64,000 nt of DNA from Histidinibacterium lentulum (GTDB lineage: Bacteria > Pseudomonadota > Alphaproteobacteria > Rhodobacterales > Rhodobacteraceae), in NCBI RefSeq assembly GCF_003789055.1, contig NZ_ML119081.1:62001-126000 (forward strand), given 5' to 3'. The stretch's first letter is position 1. Every line of letters starts with the position of its first letter. The position numbers and the translations under genes were made by a program. Positions 16,659 through 24,988 of this stretch are shown in pieces. The notes under the pieces are model-generated. The model saw only the letters and a list, made by a program, of their open reading frames with translations, did not search any database and had not been told where the DNA came from.

Positions 16659-17009
16659 TCAGTGGACGAGGTGAACCGACTTGCCCGTTCCCACGGTCGA
16701 GGTGAAGCCCTCGCCGGCGATCATGACGCGGGACTGAAGGCCGGCGTCGGAGTTCGAGCTCGCGCCGCCGTTGGAGGAGGAGGCGCTGTCGCCGCCGATG
16801 ATCCCCGCCGTGGCGTTCGACATCGCGACCCCGCCACCCGTGGCGACGGAGGCGGAAAGCGTGTCGAGGGCCAGCACGCCCTCGCCGCCGAAGGTCACGC
16901 CGAGCGAGATCGCGAAGGGCGCGGAGGGTTCGTAGTACGGGTCGGCGAAGGCGGCGCCCGAGGTGAGACCGGCCACGACGGCTGCGATCAGGGTCTTCGT
17001 AATGGTCAT
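16659..17009 (-). CDS. Small secreted protein, paralog 2 (SNATA/SSSNGGAS family)
   Basis: 116 residues. Signal peptide 1-22 (MTITKTLIAAVVAGLTSGAA, then FA-DP). The mature part repeats the family blocks: APFAISLGVTFGGEG, TLSASVATGGGVAMSNATAG, SASSSNGGASSNSD, and GEGFTSTVGTG. AGGAG lies upstream of ATG 17009. Most compact member of the family and a good seed for searches. Exported; function unknown. Same strand and close spacing with paralogs on both sides indicate one operon, although each gap carries a large hairpin. Confidence 0.78.
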   Translation of the reverse strand: MTITKTLIAAVVAGLTSGAAFADPYYEPSAPFAISLGVTFGGEGVLALDTLSASVATGGGVAMSNATAGIIGGDSASSSNGGASSNSDAGLQSRVMIAGEGFTSTVGTGKSVHLVH

Positions 17010-17030
17010 TGCATGTTCTCCTGAGGTAGG

Positions 17031-17077
17031 GTCCGCGCCGGCCTTGCCCCGGTCTCGGGGCGCGGCGGGGGGCGGAC
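17031..17077. other. Strong intergenic hairpin between paralogs 3 and 2
   Basis: GTCCGC-GCCG (17031-17040) pairs with CGGC (17063-17066) and GCGGAC (17072-17077). Inside, GCCCCG (17046-17051) pairs with CGGGGC (17056-17061) around GTCT. Similar in position and strength to the hairpin at 16589-16627. Confidence 0.6.
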
Positions 17078-17089
17078 GTCCATGAAGGT

Positions 17090-17488
17090 TCAGTTGTACC
17101 CGTAGGTCCCGTTACCGACGGACGAGGTGAACCCGTTTCCGCCGATGCTGACCTCGGAGCTGAGAGGCGCAAACGGATTCGAAGAGGCGCCGCCGTTCGA
17201 GGACGATGCGGTCTCGCCGTCGATCACCGCCGCGGTCGCGTTCGAGACTGCGGTCATCCCGCCCGTCGCGACGGTGGCGGACAGCGTGTCGACCCCGCCC
17301 AGAAGCGGGCCGAGGCCGCCCAGCGGGTCGTCGTAGTCCGACGTCATGGCCATGCCGTGGTCCATGGGCGCCGAGAAGGTCACGCCAAGCGAGATCGCGA
17401 ACGGCTCCTGGTCAAAGGACTGCGCCGCGGCCGCAGTCCCGAGAAGGCAGACGCACAGCGCGCTGCCAAGGGCGAAGAAACGAGTCAT
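17090..17488 (-). CDS. Small secreted protein, paralog 3 (SNATA/SSSNGGAS family)
   Basis: 132 residues from ATG 17488 (MTRFFALGSALCVCLLGTAA), preceded by GGAGA; an in-frame ATG at 17524 has no such site. Signal peptide to about residue 22. Blocks: EPFAISLGVTFSAP, an extra Asp/Gly/Met-rich insert of about 25 residues, TLSATVATGGMTAVSNATAA, ETASSSNGGASS, and GNGFTSSVGNG. First gene of the apparent operon that leads through two paralogs to the barrel protein. The insert may give it a distinct place in an assembly. Confidence 0.75.
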   Translation of the reverse strand: MTRFFALGSALCVCLLGTAAAAQSFDQEPFAISLGVTFSAPMDHGMAMTSDYDDPLGGLGPLLGGVDTLSATVATGGMTAVSNATAAVIDGETASSSNGGASSNPFAPLSSEVSIGGNGFTSSVGNGTYGYN

Positions 17489-18271
17489 GGAATCTCCAGT
17501 TTTGATCTTCGGTTTGCGCGCCATGACAGCCCGGTGTCCGGGGGTCAGGGCAGTCGCTGGTTCGGGGCGGCATCAGAAACGGGCCACCCGGCAGGGGGGA
17601 AATCAGGCCACGGCTGATCGGAATCCGGCAACGGCGAGCCGACGCTGACGAACCCAGTGACGATCCTGTCCGGGAATGAAGCCGGGTCCTGCCATGAGGC
17701 TTTCCGAAGACCCGTCGACCATCGCGGAACCGCAGATGCGGTAGGTCTCCGGAGCGGATATCCCGCATGTTGATCTGGGTACCGGGTGCTGCATGGGTCT
17801 GATGGATCTGCTGAGCGTCAGTTCGACTCGATCAGCCGGTCGTCGGCCAGTCGCAACGGAAGCTTTGATACGAGATCGGATAATCGGCAAGCGATAATAG
17901 GACAGAAAAGAACTCATTCGAGACATCGCACGCAACGTCATCTGATTCGACGCCGCGGCGCCGGGTCACAAATGGAAAGTAACGGCGCCTCCGATCGTGG
18001 CTCGTTGTCCGGAAAGCCGCTCATTTGATCTGGGCTTGACACAGCCCGGCCGCCTTCGGAAACCCCGTCTGCCCCAAATGAGGGATGCGGATCGCGTCCG
18101 ACTGCCCGAGGCTCGCGGCGCACGGGGGCGGTCCGGTGCGGCATCGGTCGTTCCGGGAGCGCGGCGGGACGGAGACTGCGCCGACCCGGGCCTATGGCGA
18201 GGATGGTCCTCGACCAGCCGGCCGGCGCGGGAACTGCCGTGATGGCGCGACGCGGAGAGAACGGGCGACCC
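17489..18271. other. Intergenic region upstream of two divergent units
   Basis: 783 bases. Open frames here (for example 17603-17941 minus) carry no recognisable domain and no good ribosome binding site. An A/T-rich patch at about 17860-17930 holds two direct copies of GATAAT 14 bases apart on the plus strand and could contain promoters. The unit starting at 17488 must have its promoter in this region. Confidence 0.4.
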
Positions 18272-18991
18272 ATGGATAGTCTGATGAACGTGATCGTGTT
18301 CGGCGGCACCGCGCTGCTTTTCGCCGGTCTGATCTGGCAGACGCGGCAGCGGGCCCGGGCGCGCGAACGCGGCCGCGAGGCCCTGAGCGCCCTCGCAGAC
18401 CGGCGCGGCCTGCGCTTCGATCTGGTGGGCGACCGGCGCGGCGAGCGGCAGCAGATGCGGCTGTCCGACCCGGCCGGTGCCTTCAGCCTCACGATCAGCC
18501 CGGCGGCGCCCTCGAAGAAGGGCCGCGGGGATGGCGGCGGCACGGTGCTCCACATGCAGGAGCCCTCCTTTCCCGGCGGTCTTGCGATCTATTCGCCGGA
18601 CCTGCACCGGGACCTGCCGCAGGCGCTCTCCACCTTCAGCGGTGCCCTCGACAGCAACCTGGCGCGGCGCGTGCTGTCGCGGTTTCTCGACGCGGATATC
18701 GCCGAAGGGTTGGGCGAGTTGCAGGCGTTTCCGCCTCCCGGCGGGATCACGATGTCGGTGCTGGCCAATGTCGACCCCCATCCCTGGTTCGACGCCGCCG
18801 CCATCGCGCGCGTCGTGGCAGAGGACCCGGTCGCGCGCACGGGAGGCAGGGTGCAGAGGATCGTCATTCTCAGGCGCAGCGGGCTCGACCTCAGGCTGAC
18901 GCGCGCCGTCACCACCCCCGAGGAGTTGGAGGCGTTTCTGGACGCGGGCCTCGCGCTGCGGGCGGACCTTCTGCAGAAGGCCGCGGGGTAG
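18272..18991 (+). CDS. Hypothetical protein with N-terminal membrane anchor
   Basis: 239 residues from ATG 18272 (MDSLMNVIVFGGTALLFAGL). Residues 5-22 form a single membrane helix followed by a basic stretch QTRQRARARERGREAL, so the rest is probably cytoplasmic. The soluble part alternates strands and helices (RRGLRFDLVGDRRGERQQMR, VLHMQEPSFPGGLAIYSPDL). No family recognised. The frame is open up to 18194 but the upstream part is not protein-like. It is the first gene of a plus-strand run; the next gene starts 163 bases later. Confidence 0.6.
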   Translation: MDSLMNVIVFGGTALLFAGLIWQTRQRARARERGREALSALADRRGLRFDLVGDRRGERQQMRLSDPAGAFSLTISPAAPSKKGRGDGGGTVLHMQEPSFPGGLAIYSPDLHRDLPQALSTFSGALDSNLARRVLSRFLDADIAEGLGELQAFPPPGGITMSVLANVDPHPWFDAAAIARVVAEDPVARTGGRVQRIVILRRSGLDLRLTRAVTTPEELEAFLDAGLALRADLLQKAAG

Positions 18992-19154
18992 GGGGTTCGC
19001 CACTCGGGTGCGCCGCGGGCCTTGAACATCGCCGGGACAGCGGCAACTAAGGGTCACATGCCGCCGCGTCATTGGCGGACGAGGTCAGGACCCGCAGCAG
19101 GATGCCCGTCGCAGCGCTTCGCCCCGATCCCGCAATGCAGCGGGTTCCCTCCGG

Positions 19155-21011
19155 ATGAGCACCGGACGGGCGCCGCGGGCGCCGGTCACGTCGGTGTCGA
19201 CGATCTCTTCCGCGGACGGCGCGCCGCTTCTGGTGCGCGAGGTGCGTCCGGACGGCGCGCGGGCGCGCTTCGCCGCCCTGATCGGCCACGGACCGACGGT
19301 TCATTCGGGACATCTGACCGGCGCGGCCGAGGCGCTGGCATGCCGGGGAGTGGCCTGCCTTGCGGGCGATCTGCGCGGGCATGGCGGTTCGGTCACCCAG
19401 CGTCAGCCGCTGGCGCATCTCGATCCGGACACGGGCTGGCAGGCCTGGCTGGAGGACATGGCGGCGATGGCGCGGGTGGCGTTCCGGGACGTCCCGCGCG
19501 AGCGGCGGGTGCTGATCGGCGGCGCGATGTCCGGGCACCTGATGGTGGAGCTGCTGCGCCGGGACCCGTCGCTGGCCGCGCATCTGGTGATGGCCGCGCC
19601 GATCCCGCCGCAGCCGGGGCTGCGCACGATCGTGATGGCCTTCCTGCGGTTCCGCCGGATGACCCATCCGCTCGACCGCCCCGATCCGCAGATCATGCAC
19701 CATCTCTACGGGTTTCTGCGCGCCCACCTTCCCGCAGGCAGCCGGAACCACGACACGATCAGCGCCGATCCCGCGACGGTGGCGCGGGTGCTGCAGGACC
19801 CGCGCGGCTTTCCTACGCCGACGCTGGGCTACTGGATCGCCATGCTGACGGGGATGGATGCGATCTGGACCGGAACAGGCCCCGGCGAGCTGGCGCCCGA
19901 CCTGCGGGTCCTGATCCTGACCGGGCCGGAGGAGCCGCAGACGCGGGGCGGACGGCTTCTCGGTCGGCTGCAGGGCTGGTGGCGAGACCGCGGGGTGACG
20001 GATGTCGCGGTGCGGTCGATCGACGGGGTCAGGGCCAACATCCTGATCGACGCCCCGCGTCTGCCGGTCGTCCCTGCTATCGTGGACTGGCTCGACGGCG
20101 GAGCGGCGACGGTCGCGACCGCGCCGCAAGCGGACCCGCAGGTTCCCTATGACACGGCGCTGGCCCGGCTCGGCGTGACGGCGGAGGGGACGGCGAGCCT
20201 GCACGAGCTGATCGAGCTCTGCTATGCCGCGCTCGACGACGACGAGCGCTGGGTCGAGCTGATCTACCGCCTGCTTCTGACCAGCGAGGCCGACCCCGAG
20301 GGGATGGACGATCTCATGCAGACCATCCAGCCCCATTGGCAGCGTGCCTTCGAGCTGCGGGAGGACATGCGGCAGGCGGCCTCCATGGGGCGTCTCTACC
20401 ACGACCTGATCGACCGGATGGCCGTCGGCGTGGCGGTGCTCGACGCGGGCTTCGCGCTGCGCGACTGGAACACCGCCTTCGCCGAGGCAGTGGGGCGTCT
20501 CTTCGGTCGGCCAGGTGGCGCCACCAGCCTGCAGCGGGACGTCGCGCGGCTGCTGGCGACCCGGCCTCAGGGCGCACCGGAAAGCCAGAGAGCCGGGGAC
20601 GATGTCCCGATCCTGCACGAGGGCCGTCTGGTGGGGGTGCTGCTGCAACCCCCGAGCCTTTTCGGCGCGGGTCTCGGGGCGGAGCCGCCGGGTCACCTGA
20701 TGGTCCTGCGCGCGCCCGACAGCCGCAGCGCGGACCGCCAGCACCGGGGGAGCCTCCTTGCGCTCGCCTACGGCCTGACCGGTCAGGAGGCCATGGTGTC
20801 CGTGCATCTGGCGGACGGGCTCTCGACCGAGGCCATCGCCGGCGCCCTCGGCATCAGCGAGGCGACGGTCCGCAGCCACCTCAAGCAGGCCTTCGCCAAG
20901 ATGGACGTCTCGAGCCGCCCGGAACTGATCCACCGGGTGCTGTCGGGGCCGCTCGGCTGGCTGATGGGCGAGGACCGCGCGGCACCGCCGCACCGCTCGC
21001 TGCCGCACTAG
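19155..21011 (+). CDS. Alpha/beta-hydrolase-fold and LuxR-type HTH fusion regulator
   Basis: 618 residues. Residues about 20-310 look like a monoacylglycerol-lipase-type alpha/beta hydrolase: ALIGHGPTVHSGHL (oxyanion region) and LAGDLRGHGGS. The nucleophile elbow, normally GxSxG, reads GAMSG (123-127), with Met where the catalytic Ser belongs, so hydrolysis is doubtful. Residues about 330-530 are helical then PAS-like (DRMAVGVAVLDAGFALRDWN). Residues 541-596 form a LuxR/GerE HTH: LTGQEAMVSVHLADGLSTEA then LGISEATVRSHLKQAFAKM. The fusion suggests a transcription factor that senses a small molecule through a dead hydrolase. The symporter gene begins one base after its stop and may be co-transcribed. 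Confidence 0.8.
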   Translation: MSTGRAPRAPVTSVSTISSADGAPLLVREVRPDGARARFAALIGHGPTVHSGHLTGAAEALACRGVACLAGDLRGHGGSVTQRQPLAHLDPDTGWQAWLEDMAAMARVAFRDVPRERRVLIGGAMSGHLMVELLRRDPSLAAHLVMAAPIPPQPGLRTIVMAFLRFRRMTHPLDRPDPQIMHHLYGFLRAHLPAGSRNHDTISADPATVARVLQDPRGFPTPTLGYWIAMLTGMDAIWTGTGPGELAPDLRVLILTGPEEPQTRGGRLLGRLQGWWRDRGVTDVAVRSIDGVRANILIDAPRLPVVPAIVDWLDGGAATVATAPQADPQVPYDTALARLGVTAEGTASLHELIELCYAALDDDERWVELIYRLLLTSEADPEGMDDLMQTIQPHWQRAFELREDMRQAASMGRLYHDLIDRMAVGVAVLDAGFALRDWNTAFAEAVGRLFGRPGGATSLQRDVARLLATRPQGAPESQRAGDDVPILHEGRLVGVLLQPPSLFGAGLGAEPPGHLMVLRAPDSRSADRQHRGSLLALAYGLTGQEAMVSVHLADGLSTEAIAGALGISEATVRSHLKQAFAKMDVSSRPELIHRVLSGPLGWLMGEDRAAPPHRSLPH

Positions 21012-21012
21012 G

Positions 21013-22296
21013 ATGGAGCCGCTCGTCGTCCTTCTCGGGCTCGGCGCGCCGGCGGCCTATGCGCTCATGCGGGCGCGCGGGATCGGGCAGGCGGATTTTC
21101 TTGCCACCGCGCGCCGGACCTCCATGGCGCTGACCCTGGCCGGGGTGATCTGCGGCAACATCGGCATCGGCACGTTCGTTGCGCTGTTTCTCTTCACCGC
21201 CGAAAGCCCCGTCCTCGGCTACACGGTCGCCCTCAGCTACGCGGCGGGTCTGCTGCTCTGTGCCGCGCTGGCGGGGCGCATCCATGCCGCGTCGCGGGCG
21301 ACCGGGACCTATGGGCTGGTGGATTACCTCGCCGCCGCCCATGGCCTCGGGTCCTCGCTGCCGATCTGGGCACCGGTGGCGGTGGCCTTCGCGCTCCGGA
21401 GTATCGTGCAGCTGATGGCGCTGGGGCTGATCCTCGAGCTGTCTCTGGGCCTTGCCCCAGGCATCGCGCTCGCCATCGCGGGGCTGGCCGTGGGACTCTA
21501 CACCGCCATCGGTGGCTACCGCGTGGCGCTGGAGACCGACCTCGCGCAGGCGCTCATCATCCTGGCGGGCATGGCGCTTGCTGCGCTCGGGCTGTTCGCG
21601 GACACGCCGCCGGGGGTGGCGGGGCCCGCGTTCTTCGACCTCGGGCCCCGGGGCCTGCCGTTCCTGATCGCGGCGGCGCTGTTCCTGCCGTTCTCCGCGG
21701 TGCTCGCCGTCGACAACTGGCAGCGTATCGCCACGGCGACGAGCGCCGGGACCGCCCGCCGGGCCTATCTGCTCGGGGCCGCGATCTGCACACCGGTCTA
21801 TCTTCTCCTGGCCCGACTGGGGCAAGTCGCGGCAAACGGAGGGGCAAGCGGCATGGCCGAGGCGCTGGGGGCGTTCCGGGCGCTGATGCCGCCCGGCCTG
21901 CCGGTGCTTGCGGACCTCGTGGTGATGATGGCGGTGATGTCCTCCATCGACACCTTCGTGATGCCGCTGATGACGGGCCTGTCCCGCACGCGCTGGGGCA
22001 TGGGGCGCATCCGGCTGGCGGTGGCCGGTGTCTTTGCCGTGCTGACGCTTGTCGCGCTCGGGATCGGCGACGCGCTGACGGGGGTGATCGCGGCCTTCAA
22101 CACGCTCGTCGTGTTCCTGCCGGCCGTGCTGGGCGCGCTGGTGCTGGGCGACCGGGCGCCGCGGGCGGCGATGCTGTCCATGGGCCTCGGCGTCGCAGCC
22201 ACGCTTGCCCTTGGCGCGCTGGCGCTCGATCTCGCCGCGCTCGCGGGGTTCCTGCTGGCGGCGGGGCTCTACGCGGCGCTGCGCCGGCGCGCCTGA
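21013..22296 (+). CDS. Sodium:solute symporter-family membrane protein
   Basis: 427 residues with about 12-13 hydrophobic segments. The stretch LYTAIGGYRVALETDLAQAL matches the conserved SSS-family loop (typically TxxGGxxAVxxTDxxQ). The first segments carry GVICGNIGIGTFVALFLFT. Shorter than the 480-550 residues usual for PutP-type members, with a compact N-terminus. Substrate unknown. It directly follows the hydrolase-LuxR regulator, which may control it and sense the transported compound. Confidence 0.75.
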   Translation: MEPLVVLLGLGAPAAYALMRARGIGQADFLATARRTSMALTLAGVICGNIGIGTFVALFLFTAESPVLGYTVALSYAAGLLLCAALAGRIHAASRATGTYGLVDYLAAAHGLGSSLPIWAPVAVAFALRSIVQLMALGLILELSLGLAPGIALAIAGLAVGLYTAIGGYRVALETDLAQALIILAGMALAALGLFADTPPGVAGPAFFDLGPRGLPFLIAAALFLPFSAVLAVDNWQRIATATSAGTARRAYLLGAAICTPVYLLLARLGQVAANGGASGMAEALGAFRALMPPGLPVLADLVVMMAVMSSIDTFVMPLMTGLSRTRWGMGRIRLAVAGVFAVLTLVALGIGDALTGVIAAFNTLVVFLPAVLGALVLGDRAPRAAMLSMGLGVAATLALGALALDLAALAGFLLAAGLYAALRRRA

Positions 22297-22341
22297 CGAT
22301 ACGTCCTTCCGTTTTCCCGCGGCCTGCCCATTACTGCGGTC

Positions 22342-23328
22342 ATGGACATATTGGTGACAGGCACGAGCGGGTTCGTCGGCGGCGCGGTGGGGCGCCATCT
22401 GCGCGCCCGCGGGCACCTCGTGACCGGGCTCTCCCGCCGTCCGCCCCGCGCGGAGGCGGCGGACCGGGCCATCGTCCATGATCTCTCCCGGCCACTGACG
22501 GAGACCCCGCGCGTCGACGCGGTGATCCATGCCGCGGCGCTTTCGTCGCCCTGGGGGCGCCCCGCGGCCTTCGAGGCGGCCAATGTCGAGGGCACGCGCC
22601 ACGCGCTTGCGCTTGCGGCGCGGTGCGGCGCGCGGTTCGTGCTGATCTCCTCCTCCTCGGTGCTCTACGCGCCCGGCGACCAGGAGGACCTCGCGGAGGG
22701 GCCCGCGCCGGACAGCCCCCCCGTCAACGACTACGCCCGCACCAAGCGCGCGGCCGAGGCGCTGACCCGCGCCCACCCCGGGCCCTGGACCATCCTGCGC
22801 CCCCGCGCCGTCTATGGCGTCGGCGATACGGTCCTGTTCCCGCGCATCGCCCGCGCGGCCCGGCTGCGGCTCCTGCCGCGCTTCCGGAGGGAAACGCCCG
22901 CACGGGGGCATCTCGTCTCGATCGACAGCCTCGTGCGGCAGGTCGCGCGTGCGGTCGAGACAGGGGCGGAGGGCATCCTCCACCTCGTCGATCCCGCGCC
23001 GGTCGGCATCGAGGCCTTCGTCACCGAAGCGCTGGACCGCGTGGGCCTGCCCGGTCCCTCGGTCCGGGTGGGGGTGGCCGGCGCCATGCGCAGTGCGGCA
23101 GGCCTCGAGGCGCTGTCACGGCGGACGGGCTGGTGGGAGCCGCCGCTGACGCGGTTCGGTGTCGCGGTGTTCACCGAAACGAAGACCTTCGACGACAGCC
23201 GCGCCCGCGCGCTCCTCGGGCCGCCCGACATCCCGAGCGCCGTCGCCGTGGCGCGGTTCGCGCGCTGGTGGCAGGCGGGCGCCCGGCTCGACGATCCCGC
23301 GATGGGGCGGGTGGGAGAGGACCCCTGA
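22342..23328 (+). CDS. NAD(P)-dependent epimerase/dehydratase (extended SDR)
   Basis: 328 residues. Rossmann motif TGTSGFVGGAVGRHL at 6-20 (GxxGxxG), a central SSSSVLY region, and the catalytic YxxxK in DYARTKRAAEAL. C-terminal substrate domain of the 3-beta-hydroxysteroid dehydrogenase/OleD-like group. Expected to reduce a keto group or oxidise an alcohol on an acyl or sugar intermediate. First gene of the plus arm of the biosynthetic cluster; its stop overlaps the start of the glycosyltransferase. In olefin/beta-lactone pathways an SDR of this type (OleD) reduces the beta-keto product of a ketosynthase-III enzyme; a similar enzyme is present here at 28134. Confidence 0.82.
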   Translation: MDILVTGTSGFVGGAVGRHLRARGHLVTGLSRRPPRAEAADRAIVHDLSRPLTETPRVDAVIHAAALSSPWGRPAAFEAANVEGTRHALALAARCGARFVLISSSSVLYAPGDQEDLAEGPAPDSPPVNDYARTKRAAEALTRAHPGPWTILRPRAVYGVGDTVLFPRIARAARLRLLPRFRRETPARGHLVSIDSLVRQVARAVETGAEGILHLVDPAPVGIEAFVTEALDRVGLPGPSVRVGVAGAMRSAAGLEALSRRTGWWEPPLTRFGVAVFTETKTFDDSRARALLGPPDIPSAVAVARFARWWQAGARLDDPAMGRVGEDP

Positions 23329-24446
23329 CCGCCGCCGCCCTTGCCGTGCTGGGCGCGCTCTATGCCGTCCTCCAGGCGCTGCGGCTGGGGCTGGCATGGC
23401 GGCACCGGCCCGGAGAGGGCGGCGGCGCTCCCTCGGTCACCGTCCTGCAACCGATCCTGTCGGGGGACCCGGCGCTGGCGGAAACGCTCGCCGTCGGGCC
23501 GGACCAGGCGCACGGGGCGCGGTTCGTCTGGCTGGTCGATAGCGACGACGCGGAGGGCGTCGCGGTGGCGACCCGCCTCGCCAAGGGGCGGAGCGCCGTG
23601 CGGGTCGTCGAGGGGCGGCCGCCTCGGGACGGAGAGAACCCCAAGACGCTGAAGCTGGTCCGGGGCGAGGCCCATGCGACGGGCGAGGTCGTCGCCGTGC
23701 TTGACGACGACACCGTGATGCCGCCGGGCGGGCTCGAGCGGCTTGCCGCCGCGGCGAAGACGACCGGCGGGCTCGCGACGGCGCTGCCGACCTGGGGCAG
23801 GGCGCCCCGGACCGCCTCGGAGGCGCTGGTCGCGGGTTTCGTGGACGGGCAGGGCGCCTCGGCGTATCTCGCCATGGCGCGCCTTGGCCGGACCCGGACG
23901 ATCAACGGGATGGCCTATGCGGCGGATGCGCGGGCCTTGCGCCGGGCCGGGGGCTTTGCCGCCATGGGGCATGCCGTGACCGATGACTGGGCCATCGCGC
24001 GTCTTTTCGAGAGCGCCGGGCTGCCCCTTCTGCAGACCGCCGTTCCCGCCCGCGTCGCGGTCACCGTGGCGGGACCGCGTCAGGCCGTGAGGCTGCTGCG
24101 ACGCTGGACGATCTTCGCGCACAGGTATGTCGGGGCCAATCTCGACGCGGCCATGGCGTTGCTGGTGCTGCTGCCGGCCGTCCTGCCGCTGGCGGGGCTG
24201 ATCCTCGCGCTCGTCTCGGGGCCTCTCGCCGCGGGGCTCTGGCTGCTCCTCCTCGCCGGGCGGGCGGCGCTGCACCGGAGGCTGGTGCGGGGGATCGGCG
24301 GGGCGGGAACGGCCCCGCTCTGGGCCGTCGTCGCAGCGGAGCTGGCCTTGCCGCTGCTGTCGGGGCTTGCCCTCTGGCGCCCGAGCCGCATCCGCTGGCG
24401 CACGCGCCGCATGCGGCTTGACCCCGACGGGATCCGTTACGAATGA
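23325..24446 (+). CDS. GT2/GT21-type membrane glycosyltransferase
   Basis: About 373 residues. Residues 1-25 form a membrane helix (VLGALYAVLQALRLGLA). The catalytic domain has SVTVLQPIL at the first strand, ENPKTLKLV, the acidic cluster VAVLDDDTVMPPGG, NGMAYAADARALRRAGGF, VTDDWAIARL and the RRW box in RLLRRWTIF, then three C-terminal membrane helices. This is the layout of ceramide-glucosyltransferase/HpnI-type enzymes, which add sugars to lipids. No ATG is available near the N-terminus. A strong GGAGAGG stands five bases before CTG 23325, which overlaps the SDR stop as CTGA; GTG 23346 is the alternative. Confidence 0.78.
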   Translation: MTAAALAVLGALYAVLQALRLGLAWRHRPGEGGGAPSVTVLQPILSGDPALAETLAVGPDQAHGARFVWLVDSDDAEGVAVATRLAKGRSAVRVVEGRPPRDGENPKTLKLVRGEAHATGEVVAVLDDDTVMPPGGLERLAAAAKTTGGLATALPTWGRAPRTASEALVAGFVDGQGASAYLAMARLGRTRTINGMAYAADARALRRAGGFAAMGHAVTDDWAIARLFESAGLPLLQTAVPARVAVTVAGPRQAVRLLRRWTIFAHRYVGANLDAAMALLVLLPAVLPLAGLILALVSGPLAAGLWLLLLAGRAALHRRLVRGIGGAGTAPLWAVVAAELALPLLSGLALWRPSRIRWRTRRMRLDPDGIRYE

Positions 24447-24988
24447 CCGCGCCGCGGATCGCCCTTCTGACGGGACGGTCCGATCCGGCGCGGACGGGCC
24501 TTCCGCCCGTGCAGGAGGCCTTTCTCGAGGCCGTCGTCCCGCCGGGGATGATTGCGGTCGGGGACGGCTATCCCTGGACCGGGGGCGCGCCGGAGCGGCC
24601 CGTTCCCCTGCCGCTCGCCGCATTGCGCAACGCGGCGCAATGGCGGGCGGCGCGCAGCGGCGCAGCGCGGGCGGAGGTCTCGGCGCGGCTGGCCCGGCTG
24701 AAGGGCGACCCGCTTGCGATCGTGACGGGAAGCTGCGGGCTCGACCTTCTCGTTTGCGGCTGGGTGCCGGGCCTTTGCGATCTCGTGATCGCCCTTGGTC
24801 CGGTCCGGAGGCGGCCGGCCTGGGCGGGGGTGCGGATCGTCACCGTCGTGGGCCGCCGGGACGCGCTGGCGCGGGCGTTCCACCGGGAGAGGCCGGACAT
24901 CGTCGTCCCCTGCGGCCACATGAGCTACTGGGCCTGCCCGGCAACGCGCGACGCCGTCGCCCGCGTCCTCGGGGACTGGCGCCCGTGA
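24443..24988 (+). CDS. Unknown protein, tentatively alpha/beta-hydrolase-like
   Basis: 181 residues; start ATGA overlaps the glycosyltransferase stop. No family recognised with confidence. The order IVTGSCGLDLL (around 93-103), VVGRRDALA (Asp140) and VVPCGHMSYW (His159) resembles the nucleophile elbow, acid and histidine loops of a small alpha/beta hydrolase, with Cys98 in the nucleophile place. Shorter than most hydrolases. In an olefin-type pathway a hydrolase-fold protein (OleB) is expected, but this link is speculative. The tight overlap with both neighbours shows it belongs to the cluster. Confidence 0.5.
   Translation: MTAPRIALLTGRSDPARTGLPPVQEAFLEAVVPPGMIAVGDGYPWTGGAPERPVPLPLAALRNAAQWRAARSGAARAEVSARLARLKGDPLAIVTGSCGLDLLVCGWVPGLCDLVIALGPVRRRPAWAGVRIVTVVGRRDALARAFHRERPDIVVPCGHMSYWACPATRDAVARVLGDWRP

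Noticed and set aside
17603-17941. 112-codon minus-strand frame upstream of the secreted paralogs
   Set aside because: No signal peptide, no domain, and no resemblance to the paralog family; more likely the promoter region.
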